In this document: positions 1 through 9,253 of the stretch, in pieces
How positions within the stretch are numbered: position 1 is the stretch's first letter
Layout of the letters: each line of letters starts with the position of its first letter
NCBI GenBank assembly: GCA_023375785.1
Contig: SZWC01015287.1
Span: 22,051-64,844, forward strand
Source: Penium margaritaceum
Taxonomy: Eukaryota > Streptophyta > Zygnematophyceae > Desmidiales > Peniaceae
Direction of reading: 5' to 3'
DNA length: 42,794 nt
The notes under the pieces: model-generated
The model's database searches: none
Told to the model about the DNA's origin: nothing
The model's input: the letters and a program-made list of their open reading frames with translations, nothing else
Translations under genes and position numbers: made by a program

Positions 1-629
1 TGGTGGCTCGGTGTGGCTATTGTGCGCAATGCCTTGACAAAGCTGGCATGTGCCACTGGCCATGACCACAAAGTTTACCAAGTGACTTTAACTTCTACGA
101 ATCGTAACCCGAGTCAGCCACATTCAGAGTGCCCAATCAAAGTTCAGATGTACTAGGCATGACCTTGCAGGTATAAACAAGGTAAAAAGCCGGTGGCTTG
201 GCACGGCTATTGTACGTAATGCCCTGACAAAGTTGGCATGTGCCACTGACCATGACCACAAAGTTTACCAAGTACATTAAACGACGATGAATGAAAACAC
301 GAGTCAGACACGGTCAGAGTGTCCAATCACAGTGCAGATATACTGGGCATGACCTAGCAGGTATAAACAAGGCAGACTACTGGTAGCTTGGTGTGGCTAT
401 TGTGCACAATGCCTTGACAAAGTTAGCATGTGCCACTGACCATGACCACAAATGTATCCAGGTGACTTCAACTTCTACGAATCGTAACACGAGTCAGCCA
501 CGGTCAGAGTACCCAATCACAGTGCAGATGTACTTGGCATGATCTTGCAGGTACAAACAAGGTAGAATAGAGGTGGCTTGGTGTGGCTATTGTGCGCAAT
601 GCCTTGACAAAGCTGGCATGTGCCACTGG
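1..629 (-). repeat. 190-bp satellite array, reverse orientation
   Basis: About 3.3 monomers of the satellite that fills the window, here as the reverse complement of every later array. The core appears as tgtgccactgaccatgacc, whereas downstream it reads ggtcatggtcagtggcaca. Monomer types alternate as elsewhere. Orientation changes abruptly at 621-629. No gene is present; short ORFs here are by-products of the repeat. Confidence 0.95.
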
Positions 630-663
630 CATGCCAACTTTGTCAAGGCATTGCGCACAATAG
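587..663. repeat. Palindromic junction where the satellite flips strand
   Basis: A 34-base left arm (587-620) and a 34-base right arm (630-663) are reverse complements except for one base, around a 9-base centre (621-629). Beyond the arms the complementarity continues at satellite-level identity. The array to the left is inverted relative to everything to the right. It may be a real inversion breakpoint or foldback, or an assembly chimera; the sequence alone cannot separate these. Confidence 0.85.
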
Positions 664-3600
664 TCACACCGATCCACTGGTATCCTTCCTTATTTATACA
701 TGTAAGGTCATGCATAGTATATATGCACTATGATTGGACACTCTGACCGTGGCTGACTCGTGTTATGATTCATAGCTGTTTAAGGTACCTGGTAAACATT
801 GTGGTCATGGTCAGTGGCACATGCCATCTTTGTTAAAGCATTGCGTACAATGGCCTTGCCAAGACATTTTACCTTGTTTATTCCTGGAAGGTCATGCATA
901 TAAGATGTGCACTGTGATTCGGCACTCTGACCGTGGCTGAATCGTGTTACGATTTCGTAGAAGTTAAAGTCACTTGGTAAACTTTGTGGTCATAGTCAGT
1001 GGCACATGCCAACTCTGTCAAGGCATTATGCACAATAGCCACACCGGGCCACTTGTATTCTACCTTGTGTACACGTGCAAAATCATGCCTAGCTCATCTG
1101 CACTGCGATTGGACACTCTGTTTGTGGCTGACTTGTGTTATGATCAATAAAAGTAAAAGTCACTTGGATACATTTGTGGTCATGGTCAGTAGCACATGCC
1201 AACTTTGTCAAGGCATTGCGCACAATAGCCACACCAAGCAACCAGTATTCTACCTTGTTTGCACTTGCAAGATCATGCCTAGTACATCTGCACTGTGACT
1301 GGACACTCTGACCGTGGTTGACTCATGTTATGATGAATAGAAGTAAAATTCACTTGGATACATTTGTGGTCATGGCCAGTGGCACATGCCAGTCTTGTCA
1401 AGGCATTGCACACAATAGCCACAAGGAGCCACTAGTATTCTACCTTGTTTTTCCTAGCAAGATCATGCCTAGTACATCTGCACTGTGATTGGACACTCTC
1501 ACCATGGCTGACTTGGGGTTTGATCAATAGAAGTAAGAGTCACTTCCATACAATTGTGGTCATGGTCAGTGGCACATGCCAACTTTGTCAAGGCATTGCG
1601 CACAATAGCTGTGCCAAGACACCGGTTTTTTTCCCTGTTTATACCTGCAAGGTCATGCATATTAGAAGTGTGCTGTGATTGGGTACTCTGACTGTGGCTG
1701 ACTCGTGTTACGATTGGTGAACATTTGTGGTCATGATCAGTGGCACATGCCAACTTTGTCAAGGCATTGTGCACAATAGCCACACCACGCCACCAGTATT
1801 CTATCTTGTTTAACCTGCAATATCATGCCTAGTGCATCTGCTTTGTCATTGGACGCTCTCACCATGGCTGACTCGTGTTATGATCAATAGAAGTAAAAGT
1901 CACTAGGATACATTTGTGGTCATGGTCAGTGGCACATGCCAACTTTGTCAAGGCATTGCGTACAATAGCCACACCAAGCCACCAGTATCTACCTTGTTTG
2001 AACCTGAAAGATCATACCCAGTATATCTGCACTGTGACTGGACACTCTGACCGTGGCTGACTCGTGTTATGATCAATAGAAGAAAAAGTCACTGAGGTAC
2101 ATTTGTGGTCATGGTCAGTGGCACATACCAACTTTGTCAAGGCATTGCGCACAATAGCCACACTGAGCCACCAGTATTCTACCTTGTTTATACCTGCAAG
2201 GTCATGCACAGTATATCTGCACTGTGATTGGACACTCTGACTGTGGCTGACTCGTGTTATGATTCATAGCCGTATAAGTTACTTGGTAAACTTTGTGGTC
2301 ATGGTCAGTGGCACATGCCAACTTTGTCAAGGCATTGCGCACAATAGGTGTGCCAAGACATCGGGTTTTTACCATGTTTATATTTCCAAGGTCATGTATA
2401 TTAGACGTGCACTGTGATTGGGCACTCAGACCGTGGCTGACTCGTGTTACGACTCATAGAAGTTAATGTCACTTGGTAAACATTTTTGGTCATGATCAGT
2501 GGCACGTGCCACCTTTGTCAAGGCATTGCGCAAAATAGCTAGACCGAGCCACCAGTATTCTACCTTGTTTATTACTGCAAGGTCATGCACAGTATATCTG
2601 TACTGTGGTTGGACACTCTGACCGTGGCTGACTCGTGTTATGATCAATAGAAGTAAAAGTCACTTGCATACATTTGTGGTCAAGGTCAGTGGCACATGCC
2701 AACGTTGTCAAGGCATTGCGCACAATAGCTAGACTGAGCCACCAGTATTCTACCTTTTTTGCACCTGCACGATCATGCCTAGTACATCTGCACTATGATT
2801 GGACACTCTGACCGTGACTGACTCGTGTTACGATCAATAGAAGTAAAAGTCACTTGCATACATTTGTGGTCAAGGTCAGTGGCACATGCCAACGTTGTCA
2901 AGGCATTGCGCACAATAGCTAGACTGAGCCACCAGTATTCTACCTTTTTTGCACCTGCACGATCATGCCTAGTACATCTGCACTATGATTGGACACTCTG
3001 ACCGTGACTGACTCGTGTTACGATCAATAGAAGTAAAAGTCACTTGCATACATTTGTGGTCAAGGTCAGTGGCACATGCCAACGTTGTCAAGGCATTGCG
3101 CACAATAGCTAGACTGAGCCACCAGTATTCTACCTTTTTTGCACCTGCACGATCATGCCTAGTACATCTGCACTATGATTGGACACTCTGACCGTGACTG
3201 ACTCGTGTTACGATCAATAGAAGTAAAAGTCACTTGCATACATTTGTGGTCAAGGTCAGTGGCACATGCCAACGTTGTCAAGGCATTGCGCACAATAGCT
3301 AGACTGAGCCACCAGTATTCTACCTTTTTTGCACCTGCACGATCATGCCTAGTACATCTGCACTATGATTGGACACTCTGACCGTGACTGACTCGTGTTA
3401 CGATCAATAGAAGTAAAAGTCACTTGCATACATTTGTGGTCAAGGTCAGTGGCACATGCCAACGTTGTCAAGGCATTGCGCACAATAGCTAGACTGAGCC
3501 ACCAGTATTCTACCTTTTTTGCACCTGCACGATCATGCCTAGTACATCTGCACTATGATTGGACACTCTGACCGTGACTGACTCGTGTTACGATCAATAG

Positions 3601-5667
3601 AAGTAAAAGTCACTTGCATACATTTGTGGTCAAGGTCAGTGGCACATGCCAACGTTGTCAAGGCATTGCGCACAATAGCTGTGCCAAGACATAGGTTTTT
3701 TACCCTGTTTATATTTGCAAGGTCATGCATATTAGACGTGCACTGTGATTGGGCACTCTGACCATGGCTGACTCGTGTTACGATTCGTAGAAGTTAAAGT
3801 CACTTGCTAAACATTTTTGGTCATGATCAGTGGTACATGCCAACTTTGTCAAGGCATTGCGCACAATAGCCACACCAAGCCACCAGTATTCTACCTTGTT
3901 TATTCCTGCAAGGTCATGCACAGTATATCTGTACTGTGATTGGACACTCTGACCGTGGCTGACTCGTGTTATGATCAATGGAAGTAAAAGTCACTTGGAT
4001 ACATTTGTGGTCATGGTTAGTGGTACATGCCAACTTTGTCAAGGCATTGCGAACAATAGCCACACCGAGCCACCATTATTATACCTTTTTTATACCTTCA
4101 AGGTCATGCCTACTACATCAAAACTGTGATTGGACACTCTGACCATGGCTGACTCATGTTACGATTTGTAGATGATAAAGTCACTAGGTAAAATTTGTGG
4201 TCATGGTCAGTGGCACATGCAAACTTTGTCAAGGCATTGTGCACAATAGCCACACCGAGCCACCAGTATTCGACCTTGTTTGTACATGCAAGATCATACC
4301 TAGTACATGTGCACTGTGATTGGACATTCGGACCGTGGCTGACTTGTGTTAAGATCAATAGAAGTAAAAGTCACTTGGATACATTTGTGGTCATGGTCAG
4401 TGGCACTTGCCAACTTTGTCAAGGCATTGCGCACAATAGCCACACCGAGCCACCAGTATTCTACCATGTTTGCACCTGCAAGATCATGCCTAGTACATCT
4501 ACACTGTGATTGGATACTTTGACCGTGGCTGACTTGTCTTATGATTCATAGCTGTTTAAGGTACTTCGTAAACTTTGTGGTCATGGTCAGTGGCACATGC
4601 CAACTTTGTCAAGGCATTGCGCACAAAAGCCGTGCGAGGCCACCAGATTTTTACCTTGTTTATACCTGCAAGGTCATGCCTGGTACATCTGAACTGAGAT
4701 TGGGCATTCAAACCGTGGCTGACTTGTGTTACGATTCGTAGAAGTTAAAGTCACTTGGTAAACGTTGTGGTCATGGTCAGTGGCACATGCAAAAGTTGTG
4801 AAGGCATTGCGGACAGTAGCCAGACCAAGCCACCAGTATTCAACCTTGTTTGTACCCGCAAGGTCATGTCTAGTACATCTGCAATGTGATTGGACACTTT
4901 GACTGTGGCTGACTCGTGGTATGCTCAAAAGAAGTAAAAGTCACTTGGATATATTTGTGGTCATGGTCAGTGGCACATGCCAACTTTGTCAAGGCATTGT
5001 GCACAATAGCCACACCAATGTACCAGTATTATACCTTGTTTCCACCTGTAAGATCATACATAGTACATCTGCACTGTGATTGGACACTCTGACCGTGGCT
5101 GACTCGTGTTATGATTCGTAGAAGTAAAAGTCACTTGGTAACCTTTGTGTTCATGGTCAGTGGCACATGCCGACTTTGTCAAGGCATTGCGCACAATAGC
5201 CATGCCGAGCCACCAGTATTCTACCTTGTTTGTACCTGCAAGATTATGCCTAGTACATCTGCACTACGATTGGACACTTTGACCGTGGCTGACTCGTGTT
5301 ATGATCAATAGAAGTAAAAGTCACTTGGATACATTTGTGGCCGTGGTCAGTGGCACGTGCCAACTTTGTCAAGGCATTGTGTACAATAGCCACACCGAGC
5401 CACCAGTATTCTACCTTTTTTGCACCTGCACGATCATGCCTAGTACATCTGCACTATGATTGGACACTCTGACCGTGGCTGACTCGTGTTATGATCAATA
5501 GAAGTAATAGTCACTTGGATACATTTGTGGTCATGGTCAGTGGCACATTCCAACTTTGTCAAGGCATTGCACACAGTAGCCGTGCCAAGCCACAAGTTTT
5601 TTTCCTTGTTTATACCTGCAAGGTCATGCATATTGGATGTACACTATGATTGGACACTCTGACCGTG
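630..5667 (+). repeat. 190-bp satellite array, forward orientation
   Basis: About 26 tandem monomers. The most conserved part of each runs from gtcatggtcagtggcacat through the caaggcattgcgcacaatag segment. Monomers fall into three recognisable types. Type A has gccgtgccaagccaccgg, then a T-run, and gattcgtagaagttaaag. Type B has gatcaatagaagtaaaag and ggatacatttg. Type C has gattcatagccgtttaagg. No coding gene is supported. The array ends at 5667, after gaccgtg, where GC-rich unique sequence begins. Confidence 0.95.
2661..3680 (+). repeat. Homogenised block of identical 190-bp monomers
   Basis: Five monomers starting at 2661, 2851, 3041, 3231 and 3421 look letter-identical over the full 190 bases. 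A partial sixth runs from 3611 to about 3680. All share private variants such as cacttgcatac, ggtcaaggtcag, ccaacgttgtc and tagctagactgag. Neighbouring monomers in the window differ at many positions, so this block is either a very recent local amplification or an assembly repeat artefact. Confidence 0.93.
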
Positions 5668-5676
5668 CTCCCCCCT

Positions 5677-6111
5677 GCGGCAGCTGCACCCGGCGTGGCG
5701 CCCGGAGCGCTAGCACCACCAGCAGCAGCAGTAGAGTAGCGAGGAGAGGAGGCACTGCCTTCTGCGGCAGCTGTACCTGGCACAACGCCCGGAGCGCCAG
5801 CACCATCGGCAGCAACAGTAGATGAGCGGGGACAAGAGGTGTTGCCTTTTGCGGCGGCTGTACCCGGCGTGGTGCCCCGATCGCCAGCGCCACCAGCAGT
5901 AGCAGTAGAGTAGCGGAGACAAGAGGTGCTGCTGTTTGTGGTAGCTGCACCCGGCGCGGCGCCCGGAGCGCCAGCGCCACCAGTGGCAGCAGCAAAGCAG
6001 CGAGGACAGGAGGTGCTGCCTTCTGCGGCAGCAGCACCCAGTACGGCGCCCAAGGCGTAAGCACCACCAGCAACAACAACAGAGGAGCAGCGGGAGGAGC
6101 AACGGAAGAAG
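5677..6111 (+). repeat. Five 87-bp (29-codon) Ala/Pro-rich coding repeats
   Basis: Units start at 5677, 5764, 5851, 5938 and 6025, exactly 87 bp apart, so the period keeps frame. On the plus strand each unit reads roughly as Ala-rich, then V/APG, a short Pro/Ala run (PGAPAP-like), Ala/Val, and a polar end such as RGQEVLP. TAG interrupts units 1 and 3 at 5737 and 5911 at a position where another unit has CAG (Gln), and TAA interrupts unit 5 at 6058. The minus strand is also open for 257 codons (5610-6383) across this GC-rich tract. I prefer plus because the same frame leads directly into the charged linker and the first Cys/His module. It is probably a disordered N-terminal region. Confidence 0.75.
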
Positions 6112-6567
6112 AAACAAAAAGGGCCCCAAAGAGCTGGACTAGGAGAAAAGAAGCAATGAAAAGAGGCGGAGAAATAGGGAGAGGAAAACGAGCCTGTACC
6201 CATGCGAGAAGAACACCACAGCTTGCTCAATGCTCCTCCTTCAAGATGGGAGCCACTTCCCCCTGATGATAGATCCTTCTGGCCAACCAGTTCCCGGCTG
6301 GAAGCGGAAGCACGGTCAGGACAACAGACACCCAGGCAAGGGGAAGAGGAGCAGCGGCATGAAGAGTTAGAATTAAGCATCAAGGCGGCTGATCAGGATG
6401 AAGAGGAAGGACAGGAGGAGGTGGCTCTGTAACTCTGTGCAACATTTAAGAACCCGGTTGCCACTAAGGGAGAGGTGGTGTACGAGGGATGCAAGGCCAG
6501 CCTACATTTGGCGTTCTACGACTTGGAACTGGACACCTTGCATGACATCAAGATGTGTCGTCTGTGC
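6112..6567 (+). pseudogene. Charged linker and Cys/His module 1 of the zinc-module relic
   Basis: Frame 1 continues from the Ala/Pro repeats through a Lys/Arg/Glu/Gln-rich stretch and a Glu-rich segment (about 6202-6429), with stops at 6157, 6175 and 6430. Module 1 spans 6436-6567. Its second ligand is Phe (C-A-T-F), its third is Tyr (TAC at 6481, in Y-E-G-C), the His of the C-x4-H step is kept (CKASLH), its sixth ligand is Phe, and the final C-R-L-C is intact. Three of eight ligands are therefore lost, making this one of the most eroded modules. A frameshift follows between 6567 and about 6600, after which reading continues in frame 2. Confidence 0.55.
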
Positions 6568-6597
6568 ACTAAATCTAAAGGAGAGCATGGGGGTAGA

Positions 6598-7039
6598 CAG
6601 TGACGAGGAACTGCGGAAAGAAAGGGAGGAGGAAAGGATCCGCTCGGGGATGGGGGCCACGGCTGGGAAATCCAGTGTGCTGCAGGACGAGAAGGATCCC
6701 TGCGGTAACTGTGAAGAGCCGATGGACGCTACCACTTTGTTCCGCTGCTACGTGTGTAGACATCCTGTGCATGCAGCCTGCTAAGATCCAAAGATAAGGA
6801 TGCGGTAGAAGGTGATAGGATGCAAGAAGTGTGCACGTCTCATGCTGGCAAAAGTAGACAAATAGAACACGAGGAAGAACAGGCCCGCACCCAAGCGGTG
6901 TATTGAGAGGTGTGAAGCCTGCGGAGAGCCGTACGACCCCATGGAGGCAACCTGGTGCTATGAATGTAAAGCACCCCTCCACTGCAAGTGTGGGACGGAG
7001 ATTCCGGGGTTGGGACGGCATTGCAAGAGCTGCATCTGA
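6598..7039 (+). pseudogene. Cys/His modules 2 and 3 of the zinc-module relic
   Basis: Frame 2 has an acidic lead-in rich in Glu/Arg (about 6598-6690). Module 2 (6701-6832) has C-G-N-C, then RCYVC-x4-H-x2-C, and C-K-K-C. All eight ligands are present, but TAA (6782) and TAG (6806) fall in the last loop. Module 3 (6911-7033) has C-E-A-C, then WCYEC-x4-H-x2-C, and C-K-S-C, complete and uninterrupted. TAG lies between them at 6863, and TGA (7037) and TAA (7052) lie just after module 3. These two best-preserved modules define the consensus used to recognise the others. The short last loop of module 3 (10 residues before CKSC) is at the small end for PHD fingers, so a DC1-like or novel treble-clef fold is possible. 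Confidence 0.6.
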
Positions 7040-7305
7040 AGGCTGGTTGAATAAGAACAAGAGATGGACAAGGAGGGTGGAAAGGCTGCTGGACNCCGCA
7101 CCCAAGCGGTGTATTGAGAGGTGTGAAGCCTGCGGAGAGCCGTACGACCCCATGGAGGCAACCTGGTGCTATGAATGTAAAGCATCCCTCCACTGCAAGT
7201 GTGGGACGGAGATTCCGGGGTTGGGACGGCATTGCAAGAGCTGCATCTGAAGGCTGGTTGAATAAGAACAAGAGATGGACAAGGAGGGTGGAAAGGCTGC
7301 TGGAC
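6885..7305 (+). repeat. 210-bp duplication around a single N, probable assembly artefact
   Basis: Bases 6885-7094 and 7096-7305 are the same 210-bp sequence with one difference (c at 6974, t at 7185), separated by one N at 7095. The copies contain module 3 and the sequence after it. The simplest reading is that two contig ends overlapping by 210 bp were abutted with an N instead of merged. Collapsing them removes an apparent frameshift, so one frame then runs from about 6598 to 8570. A true tandem duplication is possible but would need the N to be chance. The one difference changes Pro to Ser in the CKAPLH stretch. Confidence 0.85.
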
Positions 7306-7670
7306 CAAGTGTGCCCGGGGTGGAGGAGACGGAGGAGTGCGGGAGGTACAAGCGGCCAGTGAGGACACAGAAGAAACACTGCTTCAATTACAAGGTGGCC
7401 CTCCACTATATGTGTGGAGAAGAGGAGCTGCTGCAACAGAAGGCAGTGCATGTCTGTCCGGCCTGTATGCTGTAGCTGAAAGGGAGAATGCGGAAAGAAA
7501 GAGAGGAGCAGGGAGGGGGAGGTTGGCAAGCGGCAGAACTGGAGTGGAGCCTGTACTGTACAGAGTATGGTAACCACAACGCCACCGAGAGGTGTGAGGG
7601 ATGCTACCAGCCGCTCCATTGACCTTGCCGGCAGGTGCTGCGAGGGGTAGGACATCATTGCGACAAATGT
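7306..7670 (+). pseudogene. Cys/His modules 4 and 5 of the zinc-module relic
   Basis: Read in frame 3 of the window, which is the module 2-3 frame once the 211-bp duplication plus N is discounted. Module 4 (7338-7466) has Tyr in place of the second Cys (TAC at 7347) and of the fourth Cys (TAC at 7389), keeps the His and following Cys (ALHYMC), and ends C-P-A-C. TAG follows at 7473. A Lys/Arg/Glu/Gly linker leads to module 5 (7557-7670), whose second ligand is Tyr (TAT at 7566). It then has RCEGC, the His in QPLH, a TGA at 7620 inside the H-x2-C step, and a final C-D-K-C. Module 5 with that TGA read through matches the spacing of module 3. Confidence 0.55.
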
Positions 7671-8596
7671 GTGGCAAAGTTACGACTCCTCAAGGCCCGG
7701 GCACAGGATGAGAAGCAACAGAGAGAGGAAGAATGGCAGGGCCCAAGGGAAAGGGCAACGACACGCTCATACGCAGATGTACACCCACTGGAACAACTGT
7801 ACAGCAATGCAGTGGCACTGTCCGGACCGGAGAGAGTAGCGGCTCGGAAGGCAGTGTTGGCAATGAGGGCGCTGAGGAACAGGGATGTCCCCGAAGTAAG
7901 AAGGAAGGTGCTGGCTATGGTGAATGAGGCATTGGCCGTAACACCTCAGTGATGCTTCTTCAGAAATGAGCCGCCACCGGCAGCACCGAGGCCACCAACC
8001 CCACAGGGACCAGATGTGCGATCCCATCCTCATCCACCCCCGGCGGATAATCGATCTACCCAGCGCTCTGACATACCAAGTGAACCAGGAAGGACGCAGC
8101 AAGGACGGGGAGCTGAGGCTAGGGGAGGAGCAACGACACCTGGACGCTCAGGGGCACTGGGACGGGCCGGTGCTCCAGTGGATGATGTACCGGCACGACG
8201 GTGGATCCATCGTGCCACCTCGAGAGGACAACACAGGGGGAGAGGAGCAGAGAGGGGCCCCCATCGCCCTTCACTGGCAAGGGGATCAACATCGGGAGGT
8301 CTGCGAGGGACGCCCACGGGAGTGCGAGGGAAGGCAGCAGAGACAGGCGCAGGGATTGCGTGAAGCCCATGGAGTGGAAATGCTGGGTCGCTGATGGATC
8401 CAGGAAGGGGCGAGGGAACAAAGAGGCCTGGGGTTGAAGCAGGGGTGAGACAGGGAAGTGCGAATAGGGATGCCATGGCAAGAGCAGGGCCAAGACGAGG
8501 CAGTTGGGTCGGGGGCATTGCAGCGGGAGGGGGAGAAGCAAGGGGCGCAGACGCAGGCAAGGAGCAGTAGGAGAGAAGACACCTCGTGCTGGTAAT
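7671..8596 (+). pseudogene. Helical stretch and Pro/Gly/Arg-rich linker of the zinc-module relic
   Basis: Directly after module 5, frame 3 encodes about 93 residues rich in Lys, Arg, Glu, Ala and Leu, likely helical, ending at TGA 7950. It then continues open as a Pro-rich and later Gly/Ala/Arg-rich low-complexity stretch to TGA 8361 and TAG 8568. No recognised domain was found. Between about 8480 and 8597 the reading passes to frame 2, where module 6 starts. Amino-acid bias without conserved residues fits a disordered spacer between two zinc-module clusters. Overlapping ORFs of up to 277 codons on the minus strand reflect high GC and few stops, not a separate gene. Confidence 0.45.
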
Positions 8597-9253
8597 TGCC
8601 CGTGGTACGAGAAGAGGGTACACCTGCCTGCCAGACAGTGCAGGCGTTGCAAGTGCCACATGCATCAGGAGTGTGGAATGGCAGATGAAGAAGGAGGCTG
8701 GATCTACATGCCCTACCAAAAGGTCAAACAGGGAATACCCATAGAGGTGAGAGTCGTGCTCGGACAGGAGCACAATGCTGCGGCAGGCATTGAGTGCTGT
8801 GGCTATAGAAGACCGCTGGGATCTCCACACGGGAAATGCGACTATTGCAAGCGGGAAGCACACGCTGCCTGCATCAAGACGAATGAAGAGGGGAGGAATA
8901 ACTGCATCGGTTATTAGATACGACCACGCACAGGCACGGTGGAAGGGGATTGCCCCAGTTTCTTGAGGGAGCTGAGAGGAGTGACCCCATGGTGTGAGAA
9001 GTGCGGATGTTTCTCACATAACGAATGTGTGAAGAAGGTGGGGGAAAGGAGGCTGCGTCACGGAGGGCGCATTGCATTGTATCAATGCCTCCGATGCACG
9101 AGTTCACGGAGGGAGCTGTGCGCCACATGCAGGGACCCAATTCGTGTCCGTAGGTGGCACTGTATCAGCTGCCATCAGCGGGTGTACCTCCCATGTGCCC
9201 GTCGCTACAGCAACACACATACAGGTCTCCATGGACGACTCTGCCTGCCGTGT
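8597..9253 (+). pseudogene. Cys/His modules 6 to 9 of the zinc-module relic
   Basis: All four modules are in frame 2. Module 6 (8597-8716) has Tyr at ligand 2 (8606), an intact QCRRC-x4-H-x2-C centre, and Y-M-P-Y instead of the last C-x2-C (TAC at 8705 and 8714). Module 7 (8795-8914) has Tyr at ligand 2 (8804), an intact KCDYC-x4-H-x2-C, and C-I-G-Y at the end (TAT at 8912), directly followed by TAG 8915. Module 8 (8951-9097) has Phe at ligand 2 (8960), an intact WCEKC-x4-H-x2-C and C-L-R-C. Module 9 (9119-9253) has C-A-T-C, HCISC, a Tyr where His is expected in the C-x4-H step, and C-L-P-C. The run is interrupted only by TAG 8915. Confidence 0.6.

Noticed and set aside
630..5667. Regularly spaced repeats considered as a CRISPR array
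   Set aside because: There are no unique spacers between short repeats. The whole 190-bp unit is tandemly repeated, and the context is eukaryotic.
5610..6383. Minus-strand ORF of 257 codons over the GC-rich tract
   Set aside because: It is Ala/Gly/Ser low-complexity, opposite the 87-bp repeats, and ends inside satellite. The plus-strand frame leads into recognisable Cys/His modules and explains the tract better.
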